NCBI GenBank assembly: GCA_027604705.1
Contig: JADHYV010000001.1
Coordinates: 744,001 to 808,000, forward strand
Length of the DNA stretch: 64,000 nt
Source of the DNA: Allomyces arbusculus
Taxonomy: Eukaryota; Blastocladiomycota; Blastocladiomycetes; Blastocladiales; Blastocladiaceae
Direction: 5' to 3'
This document shows positions 1-9,769 of this stretch, one piece after another. The notes beneath the pieces are model-generated. The model did no database searches. It saw only the letters and a program-made list of their open reading frames with translations, and was not told the DNA's origin. Numbering within the stretch: the stretch's first letter is position 1; the number at the start of each line of letters is the position of its first letter. The translations under genes were made by a program, and so were the position numbers.

Positions 1-426
1 AGCGTCTTGTGTGCGAGCAGGCAAAGCGCCTTGCCGACGCCTACGTAGACAATAATAAACATCATGGAGCGTTAGCGCAGCTCACGGAACGTACGCAGGA
101 GGGTGGACAAGCGAGTACGGACCGCGACCACGGGACGGTGCCGTGCACGCCATGCGCCCGAGCTTGGCGACCTTGCCATTGACCGTTTCGAGACCGTGCA
201 CAGGCTTGGCCGCCGGGAACACGCGGCACGTTCCGAGTGGTACGCCCGTGCCGTCCTCGATGGCGACAAAGTGGAGTGTGTCGGGCGCACGGTCGACCTC
301 GTCGTACTCGTTCTCGGCAGGCACTTGTTGCTCAACGACAAAGACGTCGTGGCGCACTTGGAAGCACAACTTGAGGTCGGCCTCGCTCGTGACGAGCTTG
401 CTGGTGTAGGTTGGGTTGGTGGTCAT
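1..426 (-). CDS. GNAT-family N-acetyltransferase (3' end cut by window edge)
   Basis: This is the N-terminal part of a GCN5-related N-acetyltransferase. The model is exon 426..123, an 82-nt intron with donor GTCCGT and acceptor TACGTAG, then exon 40..1 running off the window. The protein starts MTTNPTYTSK. It carries the N-terminal block CFQVRHDVFVVEQQVPAEN, typical of ElaA/YjcF-like GNATs, and a substrate-side strand HFVAIEDGTGVPLGTCRVF. Splicing joins the acetyl-CoA pyrophosphate loop as RGRGVGKAL, matching the family R/Q-x-x-G-x-G/A motif, which strongly supports the intron. Upstream in-frame Met codons exist, but the sequence there is not GNAT-like, so the start is set at 426. The substrate cannot be told. 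The C-terminal half of the fold lies outside the window. Confidence 0.82.
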
Positions 427-756
427 GGTGCTGCGATCACGCCGCTCGTGAAATTGGTTGTCGAGGAAATCGATGCCGTCGACGGTGCGGGGAGTGCTGA
501 TTGCCAGTCGGGTCCGATGTTCCTTTAAATTGCACAAAATTAGGCCGGATATGAGGCACGACTTGCCGCTCGCTGGAGTGGAAGTGTCGGGCCGGCAAAT
601 CGCCCGAGGAAAAAAATGTCCTTGCGGAAGAAGAGACAAGAACAGTCAGTCGCTTGCGAGTCATCCTTGAACGTGATTGTCTGACAATGTTTCTGCCAAA
701 ATCGAACGGTTTGTCATGACAAAAAGTATGCGGCTACATCGCTACAAAAAATTAGC
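427..756. other. Intergenic, upstream of the GNAT gene and downstream of MTG1
   Basis: Both neighbours are on the minus strand, so this stretch holds the 3' end of MTG1 and the promoter of the GNAT gene. I see no conserved coding frame or RNA gene in it. Confidence 0.6.
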
Positions 757-1963
757 CTAAGCTGCTGTATTTGGTGCTTCCTCGCCATCTTCGTGAGCAA
801 GAACAGGGTTGGTGAGAGGTTCAGGCACGGTATCCAAGGTAAACCGACCGAGCTTCCCCGTGCGGAACGCCTGCACCATGAACGCGGCCGCGCGGTCGCG
901 GTTCGCGACACCGCCCTTTTCCAGCGCACCAATTCGGCGCGCGACATGGTCGAGGACCGGCCTTATGGGCAGGACCGGCTCGACCAAGACCCCCGACTCT
1001 GGGTCGACGGTCGGCTCGGCACCCACAGGCGGCGCGAGCAACGTTGGCGGCATTTTAAACACGTCGACGAGCGCCTGCTCCCGCTGCCGCACGCGCAGCG
1101 CAAACACGAGGTACTCGGCCAGGTTCTCCATGCCCGTAAGGTGGTCGCGAATCCCGCCCGTCAGCGCGACATTGAACGACTGGATCGGGTCGCGGATTTG
1201 CGGGTCCATTATCCCGGGAGTGTCGAGCAGGTAGATGCGCGTGGGCTCGTCGACAATCTTGATGGGCGTGCCCGAGACGGCACGCGTCACTCCCGGTTGC
1301 CCGCCCGTCGTCGCAGCCTTGCCCTTGCCGTTTCCGAGATTGCGCAGAGAGTTAATGAGCGTGGATTTGCCCACGTTGGGCATGCCTGCAATCATAAGTG
1401 TCATTTTCGAGTACTTAAGTGGATCCGCGGCGGCCTTGCCTACAAAACACCGTGAAAAGGTGAGGAAGGGTGTAGGTAGACCAACGCGACGTCATGGAAA
1501 CTGTACGCTTCAAATCCTTGATGAGCTTGCGTAAAAAAGAGCGGTCGGAGAGCGAGACGGGGAAGACCCACGTCTGCGAATCCGGCAGGGCGATCTTAGC
1601 GTTGTGCTCCATGATCTCGATGTGACGCTGGGACAGGGTGCCGAATCATGTCCGAATCAGAAAAAAAGAGGTGGAGAAGCTTTGAATAACAACATTGAAT
1701 TATACCTTGGTCGCAATTGGGTCGGCCAGGTCGATCTTGTTGAGCAAAATGTAACGGTCGGTTGCAGCCCTCGTGAGCATGGCCTCAAACGCTGGGTTCA
1801 TGGACGACACGGGAACGCGTGCATCGCGCACTTCAATGATTACATCGACCTGGCGCATCTTGTTGCGCATCTCGCGCAGTCCCTTGGCCATGTGGCCCGG
1901 AAACCAGTTGATGGTGCGCAAGTGCGCCGGGAGCTGGATGACGGCGCGTGCTGGACCAGACAT
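757..1963 (-). CDS. MTG1: Mitochondrial ribosome-associated GTPase MTG1
   Basis: This is a circularly permuted GTPase of the YlqF/MTG1 family, which acts in mitochondrial large-subunit ribosome assembly at the inner membrane. The exons are 1963..1706, 1627..1507 and 1439..757, giving 353 residues. The motif order is permuted as expected: G4 LNKIDLAD near residues 72-79, then G1 GMPNVGKST near 145-153, then G3 DTPG near 199-202. The N-terminus has the family signature INWFPGHMAKGLREM. Splicing restores RHIEIMEHN after the first intron and RKAAADPLKYSKMTLMIAGM after the second, both in phase. The C-terminus, about 140 residues after G3, has the usual helical domain. I see no clear presequence before the GPGHM-like block, so import may use a short N-terminus. 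AP-2 alpha is transcribed divergently about 440 bp away. Confidence 0.93.
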
Positions 1964-2399
1964 GAAGGTGTCAATATATACTGCTTCAGGTTTTTTTCGG
2001 TAAGCGCACTCCAATTTGCTGAATTGTGCGGGGACTGGTCAACGGAAATGACGGTGCAGTGCAGGTCGAAGACCAGGAAAATGAAAGCGTCTCGCGGATC
2101 AGCAAAGGGTCGTGAGATGCACGCGGGCACATGTGCCTTGGCGCGAGACGCGAGCAGTTCCTGAGCGCTTTCGTCGCCCAACATCCAGATCATCGACCTC
2201 CGCAGGTGATTTTCTGCTGCTGCCAATCAGAAATAACACGTATTGGACCCCTTTCTGCGTCGAGAACCTACTGCAACGGCTGTTTCTCCGCAGCACAACA
2301 GCGCTACTGCTCGAGTTAGCCCAGATTACCGAGTTTTCGCGCCGCAGTCGCTTTCACCACACCCCGGGCTGCGACGCTCGGGATAAACAAGCAACAACC
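1964..2399. promoter_or_regulatory. Divergent promoter region of MTG1 and AP-2 alpha
   Basis: The 436 bp between two divergent start codons must hold both promoters. I see no obvious TATA box or shared operator. A minus-strand reading of 2099-2296 gives only low-complexity peptide. Confidence 0.5.
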
Positions 2400-5300
2400 A
2401 TGCAGACCACCATGCAGTCGACCATGAACCAGCTCAACAACATGGCCGCAGCGGCACTGGGCAACCAGCCGCGCGGCATGGTCGGTGAGATGAAGGGGTT
2501 GTCGACCTTCATTGCCGACATTCGCAACTGTATGTGTTTATCACCGTCGACGTGTCGTTTTTGGTGGACAAAGGTATACTGACCAGCAAGAACACATTGT
2601 GCCCGTTGTGCAGGCCGATCGCGCGAACTCGAGGAGAAGCGCATCAACAAAGAGCTTGGCCACATTCGGCAAAAGTTCAAGGGTACCGTCGTGCTTCCCA
2701 CTGCTCCACTCTTTTCCAAACCCGCGCCCTCACCGGCAGTGCCGTCGTGTAGAGGGCAACTTGACGGGCTACGACCGCAAAAAGTACGTCAGCAAGCTGC
2801 TGTTCATGTACATTCTCGGGTACCAAATCGACTTTGGCCACGTTGAGGCCGTCAACCTCGTGGCCAGCGCCAAGTACAAGGAAAAGCAGATTGGGTACCT
2901 GGCCGTGACGCTCCTGTTCCACGAGAACAAGGACGCGCTGCATCTCGTCATTAATTCGTTCAAAAAGGACCTCGATCTCGAAAACGACCACGTCAACTGC
3001 CTCGTGCTCAACACGATCGCCAATGTGGGAGGCGCGCTGTTTGCCGAGACGCTCGGTGCCGACGTGGTGCGCAAGCTGCTCTCCAACACGTCGAGCCTGT
3101 TTGTCAAGAAGAAGGCGGCGCTCTGCCTGCTCAAGCTCTACCGCAAGTGCCCGTCGGCGTTTGTCGTCGAAGAGTGGGCCGACAAGCTGATCCAGGCCGT
3201 CTTGCACTGCGAACACGGCGTGCTCACGTCGCTAGCCAGCCTGCTCATTGACCTGGCCGCCGAACGGCCGGCCCCCTTCGCGTCCGTGATCCCGCACGCT
3301 GTCCAGCGGCTGTGCAAGCTCGCCGTGGAGCGTAACTTCCAGGCGCACGAGCTCTACTACAAGATCCCCATCCCGTGGCTGCAAGTCAAACTGTTGCGAC
3401 TGCTGCGCGCGTTTGAGCCGCCCACGGCCGACACGAGCACCATGGACAAGTTCAACCTGGTCGTGCAGACGCTGATTGCCAACTCGCAGGAAAACATCAA
3501 GAACCAGCAGCAAATCAACGCGCAAAACGCCATCTTTTTCGAGGCCGTGCAGCTGCTCATCCAGTGGCAGCCCAACTCGCAGTTGTTTGTCGAAGTCGAG
3601 CGCATTTTGACCAAGTTGCTCAGTGGCACCAAGGACTCGAATGCGCGTTTCTTGACGCTCGACGTCTACTCGCTCATGCTCAACAACGGGATCGGGTATG
3701 CCGGGATCCGTGCGCAAGAAGAGGCGATCGTCGCCGCATGCCGCGACCGAGACATGACGGTGCGTAGGCAGGCGCTCGACGTGCTCTACCGGATGTGCGA
3801 CACTGGCAACGGGCCCAAGGTCACGACGGAGCTGCTCAAGCTGCTCGGCACCTCCGAGGACGAGATCAAGGAAGTGCTCGCACTGCGCATTGCCATCTTG
3901 GCCGAAAAGTTTGCGCCATCGTTTGACTGGTACTTCAAGACCATGTGCGACCTGATCGCCAAGGCTGGCACGTTTACGTCCGACGACGTCTGGCACCGCA
4001 TGGTGCAGCTCATGTCGGCGCGCACACCGCAAGAGTGCACCGAGTCGATCGCGCTCGTTTTCCAGCATCTGCAGAATCCCGGGTGCCACGAGACGATGAT
4101 CAAGGTCGCGGCCTACATGCTCGGGGAGCGCGCCGACACGCTTGTCGACCGCGGTGCCGCCGCGCCGATCGACATATTTCAAGCGATTCACAGACACTTT
4201 GCGTTTGTCGCGCAGCCGACCAAGTGCCTGATGCTCACGACTTACGTCAAGCTCGTCAACCTGTTCCCGGAAATTCGGCCCATGGTCGAGGCCGTGCTGG
4301 CCGAGCACGTGCAGAACATGGACGTGGAGCTGCAGGAACGCGCGTGCGAGTACCTGAACCTGCTCAACCTGCACAGTGACGAAGTGCTGGCCGCGATTTG
4401 CGAGGAAATGCCGCCGTTCCGCGACCGCCGGTCGGCGCTCGAGCAGAAACTTGAGGAAAAGGAGAAGCGCAAGACGGCCGCGTCGCCAACGTCGGCGGCC
4501 GGTGCAGGGTCGCCAACAGTGGGGAGTGCGCAGCCGTCGTCGCCCGGTGGCATGGGTGGTGGGAACCTGCTGGACATGTCGATCGAGGCGCCCGCGCCGG
4601 TGCTCGCGACGACGGTCCCGCGTAGCGTCACGGCGACGTCCATCATGAACGAGATTGTGGGAGGCCCCGCAAACTCGGCCGCGCCGAACATTTTCTCGGC
4701 ACCGTCGTCGTCCGGTGGGTCGCCATCCATGGCGCCATTTGCCCAGGCCCAATCGGTCGACCCCGCACCGACGGTCGCCATGCTCGTGCGCGGGCACCAG
4801 GAGAAGCTCGCGCGCTTCTTTTACGCCAACGAAGGCATTCTCTACCAGGACGCGGTCCTGCAAATCGGCGCCATCGTCAAGCCGACGCCGCAGGCCGGCA
4901 CGATCGCGATCGTCCTGTACCTGGGCAACCTGACGGACCGTTCCGTCGACACGCTACAGCTGACGACCTCATGCCCGCCCGAATGCAAGCTCACGGTCGT
5001 CGACCCTCCGCGGTCGATTGGTGCGAGCCAGCAGGAACGCGTGTCGATGCTCGTCACGTACATGGCCCCGCCAGCGACCCCCGTGCTCGTGCGCGTCCGG
5101 TACGCGCCCGTTTCGGCCATGGCCACCAACGACATCACGCTGCGCGTTCCGGCGCTGTTCACGGCGTTTGCCGAGCCGATTGCCGCAAACCCGGCGCAGT
5201 TCGTGGCGCAGTGGACGCGAATCGCGCCGGCGACCGACGACGTGCGCGCGTGCCAGCTCGCGCCGCCCAAGAGCATTAATGTCGAGTGGCTTCGCGCGCA

Positions 5301-5635
5301 CCTCGCGGGGAAGATGCGGTGGGGGGTCGTGCCTGCGGCGGGGCCGCAGGACCGGCTCGTGGTGCGTGCCGCCGCGCGGTTCACGTGTGGGACCAACGTC
5401 GTGAACCACTTCACGCTCGTTGAGATTGTGGTCTCGGAGACGCTGCAGGTACGCGCGTACTCGCACATGCGATACTCTCACCGACTTGATTAGCTCATGT
5501 ACACTCTTGATTCAGGAATGCCGGATTACAGCACGGTCGAGCCCGTCGCCGGCCGCCAACCGCGCCGTGCTCGAGGCCATGCAGCACATCATTTACGTGA
5601 CAATGCACGACCCGACCGCTGCGGGACAGGCGTAA
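2400..5635 (+). CDS. AP-2 complex subunit alpha (alpha-adaptin)
   Basis: This is the large subunit of the clathrin adaptor AP-2, which binds membrane PI(4,5)P2, cargo and endocytic accessory proteins at the plasma membrane. The exons are 2400..2529, 2614..2682, 2753..5448 and 5516..5635, giving 1004 residues. The N-terminus reads MKGLSTFIADIRN, then ELEEKRINKELGHIRQKFK, then LTGYDRKKYVSKLLF, which is the alpha-adaptin trunk start split by two introns. The armadillo-like trunk spans about residues 25-640. A Gly/Ser/Pro-rich hinge follows (about 690-780), then the appendage domain, starting near VAMLVRGHQEKLARFFY and ending with LEAMQHIIYVTMHDP. All junctions are in phase. The first ATG gives a short Met/Gln-rich leader of about 30 residues before the conserved start. 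A 543-codon antisense frame inside this gene is a GC-bias shadow. Confidence 0.95.
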
Positions 5636-5917
5636 GGGAGACGGCGCGCGGAGTGCTTGAAGGCTCGGATTATAGGACTGGAAAGAGAGCCGAGGACTGG
5701 TTCGACGACTGTTTGAGGGTGCCGCCATCGTGGCAGTGGTTGGATGCTGTCAATACAATTGTTCGCGAGCTGCGTCTGGTCGATTTTTCATGGTCGAAAC
5801 CGGTCGAGTAGCCAGTCGAGCAGTTGGAACCAAACGCGCAAATGCATTCAACTAATCACACACGCGAAAGCACACCCACCAACAGCAACCCATCGACGCG
5901 ATCCACCGTTCACGGTG

Positions 5918-7565
5918 CTATTGGCTCTTGTACTCCTCAATCTTCTTCGCCAACGACTGAAGCACGGCTGCGTCTCCAACCTGCACCAAGTACCTCTTGC
6001 CGCCGTCGATGACCGTCACTTGCATGAACTTCGGCTTCATGATCTTGACCAGGAGCGCGTTCGGGCGCGCGTTGATGACGGGTTTGCCCGCCGACCCGAT
6101 GCGCATAAGTAGTCCGACCTTGCCCGAGTCCTTGTACGTGACGAGGCGCAGCATGTCGACGCCGATCTTCTTCCACTGGCCGTCGGCCTGCTCACTGAGA
6201 ACCGCTTTCACCGACATGATATCCTCGAGGTTCGCGTCAGCGTTAGCGAGATACTCTGGAACCGACTCCTCGGCCGCATCCGGGTTGTCGTCCTGCGGCT
6301 CGCCCTCATCGCCTTCGCCCTCCCCCTCGCCGTTCGCACCCGCGGCCGCGGGCGCACTGGCCGCCGGCGCGCCAAACTTGAAAGGCGACGTGGTCGCCGC
6401 GGGCGCGCTCGCCGCCGGGGCACCAAACGTGAACGGTGATGCCGTCGCGGTCTCGGTCGCCGCAGGTGCGGGTGCGGGCACGGCCGTCGCGCCAAACGCA
6501 AAGTTATTTGCGGAGGCACCAAACGAGAAGGCTGACGCCGCAGCGGACGGACCCGATGCCGGCGCGGCAGCACCACCAAGACTGAACGAAAATGGCGCCG
6601 GAGCCGCGGCTGCGGGCGACTTGGCGGGCGACTTGGCGGGCGACTTGGCGGGCGACTTGGCGGGTGACTTGGGCGCAGCAACCTGGAAGGCCGGGGCGTG
6701 CGATGTGGCCGGTGCCGAAGGCATAGCGAGCATCGCGAGACCCGCGCCAAACCCGGCCTGTGGTGCTGTTGCGGACCCAAACGCCGGTGCAGCAAACCCG
6801 TCCTGGGCTGCGGGCGCCGGAGGCGGCGGCGATGGCGCGCTGGAAGCGTCGGCAAACGCATGCGCAGCCGGCGCGGCCGTCGCGCCCGGCCGGTTCGCGT
6901 TAGCCGCCTTTTTGGCATCAATGTCCTTGCGGTGCTTGGTGTACTGGTCAAACAGCTTCTGCAGGTCGGCGCCGACGTCCTTTTCGAGCGCCTCGCTGAT
7001 GGCCTTGCGGAACGACTCGTTCAGGCCGCGCAGGTCCTTGAAGTAGTCATCGTCGTTGGCGCAGGTCACGGGCGGTGGGCGCGCCGCAGCGGTCCCAGCC
7101 CCCGTCGCGCTATGAAGCGCGGCCATGAACGCCGACGATGCTGCAACTGGTGCAGGCGCTGCAGCCTGGTGCAGCCCCCCGAAATTCAATTGGGCAAAGG
7201 GTCCGATCGCCTACAAAAAGTGACTTCTCCATGAGAAAAACAGCGGGCGAACGCCATGGAATCAAACAAGGTGCCCGAGTGCCGCGTACATTAAACTTAG
7301 GTTGCCCTGATCCCTCCTTCGGGAGGGCGCGAGCCTTGGGCCGGAGCTTTTTGCGCGGTGTGCCATCCTGGTGGAGAAAGTGTGATGAGCTTGGCCGACC
7401 ACCAATCGCTCCTTGATGCCCGGACGCCGTGCGTACCGATGGTGGTGCAGAAACGCTGGCGCTGCCCTGCTCTTGCTCGTTGTTGGTGTTCTCAGCGGGC
7501 GCGTCGTCGTCCTTCAGCGGGTCACCCCGCCTTTCGTGCTCGCTTTCATTCTTGCGCTTGGCCAT
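5918..7565 (-). CDS. Nup50/Nup2-like nucleoporin with Ran-binding domain
   Basis: This is a mobile nuclear-basket nucleoporin that helps importin-alpha recycling. The exons are 7565..7290 and 7210..5918, giving 522 residues. It starts MAKRKNESEHER, close to the MAKR start of Nup50/Nup2 family members, with a basic importin-alpha-binding segment TPRKKLRPKARALP. A Nup50-type segment CANDDDYFKDLRGLNESF follows. The middle is Ala/Pro-rich with FG motifs (FSFG, FAFG, FTFG, FKFG) and five KSPA repeats encoded by near-identical 12-bp units. A C-terminal RanBP1-type domain covers about the last 110 residues, with KKIGVDMLRLVTYKDSGK and RLLMR-like strands. The donor is GTACGC and the acceptor TTTGTAG, joined in phase 0 into QPKFNAIGPFAQLNFGG. 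The gene converges with AP-2 alpha, with only 282 bp between the stops. Confidence 0.9.
6613..6672. repeat. 12-bp coding tandem repeat (KSPA x5)
   Basis: About five copies of a 12-bp unit (plus strand gggcgacttggc) encode Lys-Ser-Pro-Ala repeats in the nucleoporin. The copies are almost identical at nucleotide level, with one C-to-T difference in the copy nearest the left of the coding order, which suggests recent slippage. The SP dipeptides are possible proline-directed phosphosites. Confidence 0.85.
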
Positions 7566-8027
7566 GATAGGACGTGGGCCAGCGGCAGCGGTGGTCGGTG
7601 GAAAGAGTCGAGATAGCGCCAGGGCCGTGCAGGAGGGGGGGAAGAGCCAGCGATACGTTACGGTGGGTCGAGAAAGCGCTTGCAGCAAGTGCTCGTCGCG
7701 AAAGCTGTGGGATGGTCGATGATCCGGGATGTAATTGTCGTCGTCGACGAAGCCGTGGAGGCCGAAGTGGGGATCGGGTTCAGTTCGCGCTGTGAATCAC
7801 AACAGTTTCGACAGCCGTCCACGTCGATTCTTCCCGCCGACCACGCGTCTTGCTTTTCGATGTTGCCTCACGACTTTGCCCAGGGAATCGTGAGGAAACT
7901 GATAGGATCGGAGGTGTCAGGAAATTTCGTGGTTATATTTACAATGTGGCTGAATTCCTCAGCACGACGCAATCATAGCGCGCGCTTTCAGTTGCGGGAG
8001 CAGCAGACGTGGCGGCCGTGTGCTAAA
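7566..8027. other. Intergenic, nucleoporin promoter and GPX 3' end
   Basis: These 462 bp lie upstream of the nucleoporin gene and downstream of the glutathione peroxidase stop, both on the minus strand. I see no credible coding frame. Confidence 0.5.
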
Positions 8028-8849
8028 CTACAGCACGGCCTCGACGTCCTTCTCAATCTGCTCGGGCGTCGTCATCGACGAGTACCGGTGCACGACCTCG
8101 CCCTCCTTGCTGATGAGAAACTTCTCAAAGTTCCACCTACGGTACACGAGTCTGCGCGTCAGAATCGCTGCCAAAGCACCGCACGGTCGTCACTTACGTG
8201 TCGCCACCGGCACACACTCTTAGGGCTAGTCGCGCGCGAAAAGAAAAGGAAAGAGAAACATACTTGATGCGCGTCATGCCCAGCAGACCCGACTTTTGAG
8301 CCTTGAGCCACGTGTACACCGGGTGCTCGTTGTCGCCGTTGACCTCAACCTTGGCCATGATCGGGAACGAGACGCCGTAGTTCAGGCGGCAGAACGAAAC
8401 AATGTCGTCCTCGGTCGCGAGCTCCTGCTTGAACTGGTCGGTCGGGAACCCAAGAATCTCAAGACCCTGGTCCTTGTACTTCTGGTACATCTTCTCGAGG
8501 CCTATGCTGGGTGCCATTGCGCGCGTGAGCTCGACGGCACGAAAACGCGCAAACTGCACTGGTCGCGACCGAACGCACCATCGTACTGCGGCGTGAACCC
8601 GCACTTGCTGGCAACGTTGACGATCAGCACGGGCTTGCCGCGAAACTGCTCAAACGCGACCTCGTTCTTCTTGGCGTCGAGCGCCGACAGCGCGTAAAAG
8701 TTGGGGGCGACGGTGCCTGCATCGACCGTTGGTGCGGTGGAGGACGTCGACAGGTACCGAGCGGCGAGATATGCGACGAGGACAATGACCAGGCGCGTCA
8801 GCATCCGTGTCAAGAGACTGAAGACGGTCGACTTTTCCGTAACAGCCAT
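8028..8849 (-). CDS. Glutathione peroxidase / thiol peroxidase with N-terminal membrane anchor
   Basis: This enzyme reduces peroxides by thiol chemistry, as in the fungal Gpx/Hyr1 family. The exons are 8849..8579, 8501..8264 and 8136..8028, giving 205 residues. The peroxidatic cysteine is Cys83 in the signature NVASKCGFTPQYDG. It is an ordinary Cys codon, not selenocysteine. The cysteine usual in FPCNQF is Thr here (GFPTDQF). Cys128 in SFCRLNYGVSFPIM, the usual resolving cysteine, is kept. The family Gln (FKQELA) and Trp (WNFEKFLI) are present. Residues about 16-32 (TRLVIVLVAYLAARYL) form a hydrophobic segment, so the protein is probably bound to a membrane, or the segment is part of a mitochondrial leader. 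Phases 1 and 2 at the two introns are both consistent with the family sequence. Confidence 0.92.
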
Positions 8850-9769
8850 GGTGGGCTTGGCCGAGGGAGAAGAGGATGCAGCAGAGGGCGAGGATGTGGG
8901 AGCGGGAGAGGCTGCCCCGTCCGTCCAACGCGCCCGCGTGCGCGTCGCGGATCAGCATACCGGTCATGATGATGGAGTGGGTATGCGAGAGAGAGAGATG
9001 GGAGCAAATGAATGCTGGCGATGGAGGAAGAAAAACGGACCCATGGCACGCTTATATACGCGACTCAGAAACATGGATCGGTGCGCGACAAAGCGGGGTC
9101 GAGGGGAAGAGCGGCGAGGGCAAGGTATCGTGTGGGGCTGCACACGTTGCTGATTTGCCGTTGCCGTTGCTGAGCACGAGTGGAGCACGCGTTCAAGCTG
9201 CTTGAGCAGAGCCGAAGGGTCGCGGGATGACACAGCGCGCGCGGACCGGCTCGAACGACGGATGCGTGCCAAGAGCTCAGGATCTGGTCGGCGTGCGGTT
9301 GCAGCAGGTGAGGGGCCGGCTGGTCGAGTTGGAGGTCGACGGGCACAACTGCAGCAGGAGGTGGTGACTGACCGGAGCTTGGACGAGAGCGCCCTGCCAC
9401 TCTGCCACTCCTCCGGAAATTTGAAAGCAGACATCCGGCACCCGGCCGGTCGTCATGACCGCGCAAGGTCCCCCGGCTCCCGTTGGTTCCAAGGTGTTGG
9501 AGGAGGCAAATGACCGTGATGTCGTTGGCAGTCGGACACAATCCATGGGCATGGGCCAGGCGTCCCCTCGCGCGTGGAGCGCTGACCAAGCGCCTCTGAT
9601 CACCGTCCGCATCGATCCCAACCAGCCCGCGCCCTCCTCCCTCCCTTGGTCACCGGTTGACCAAAACCGCCTGTTTTGCCGGACATTTGACAACATGCCG
9701 ACCAGCCGTCAATGTTGGCCTCGTACGCCCGGTTTGAGCGTTACTTCCCACATAATCTGATGTCAGGCG
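8850..9769. other. Intergenic region upstream of the peroxidase gene
   Basis: The stretch is about 920 bp and contains several overlapping open frames on the minus strand (for example 9065-9589), but they are Arg/Pro-rich with no recognisable domain and no consistent splice model. I treat it as the peroxidase promoter plus the 3' region of the upstream gene. Confidence 0.5.

Noticed and set aside
3232-4863. 543-codon antisense open frame inside AP-2 alpha
   Set aside because: It mirrors a well-supported coding frame; long antisense frames are expected in this GC-rich DNA, and the peptide is Arg/His/Val-rich with no domain.
5997-7046. 349-codon plus-strand frame across the nucleoporin
   Set aside because: Shadow of the KSPA/FG-rich coding strand; peptide is Gly/Ala repeats.
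9065-9589. 174-codon minus-strand frame between the peroxidase and fusion genes
   Set aside because: No family similarity and unstable between frames; probably promoter DNA.
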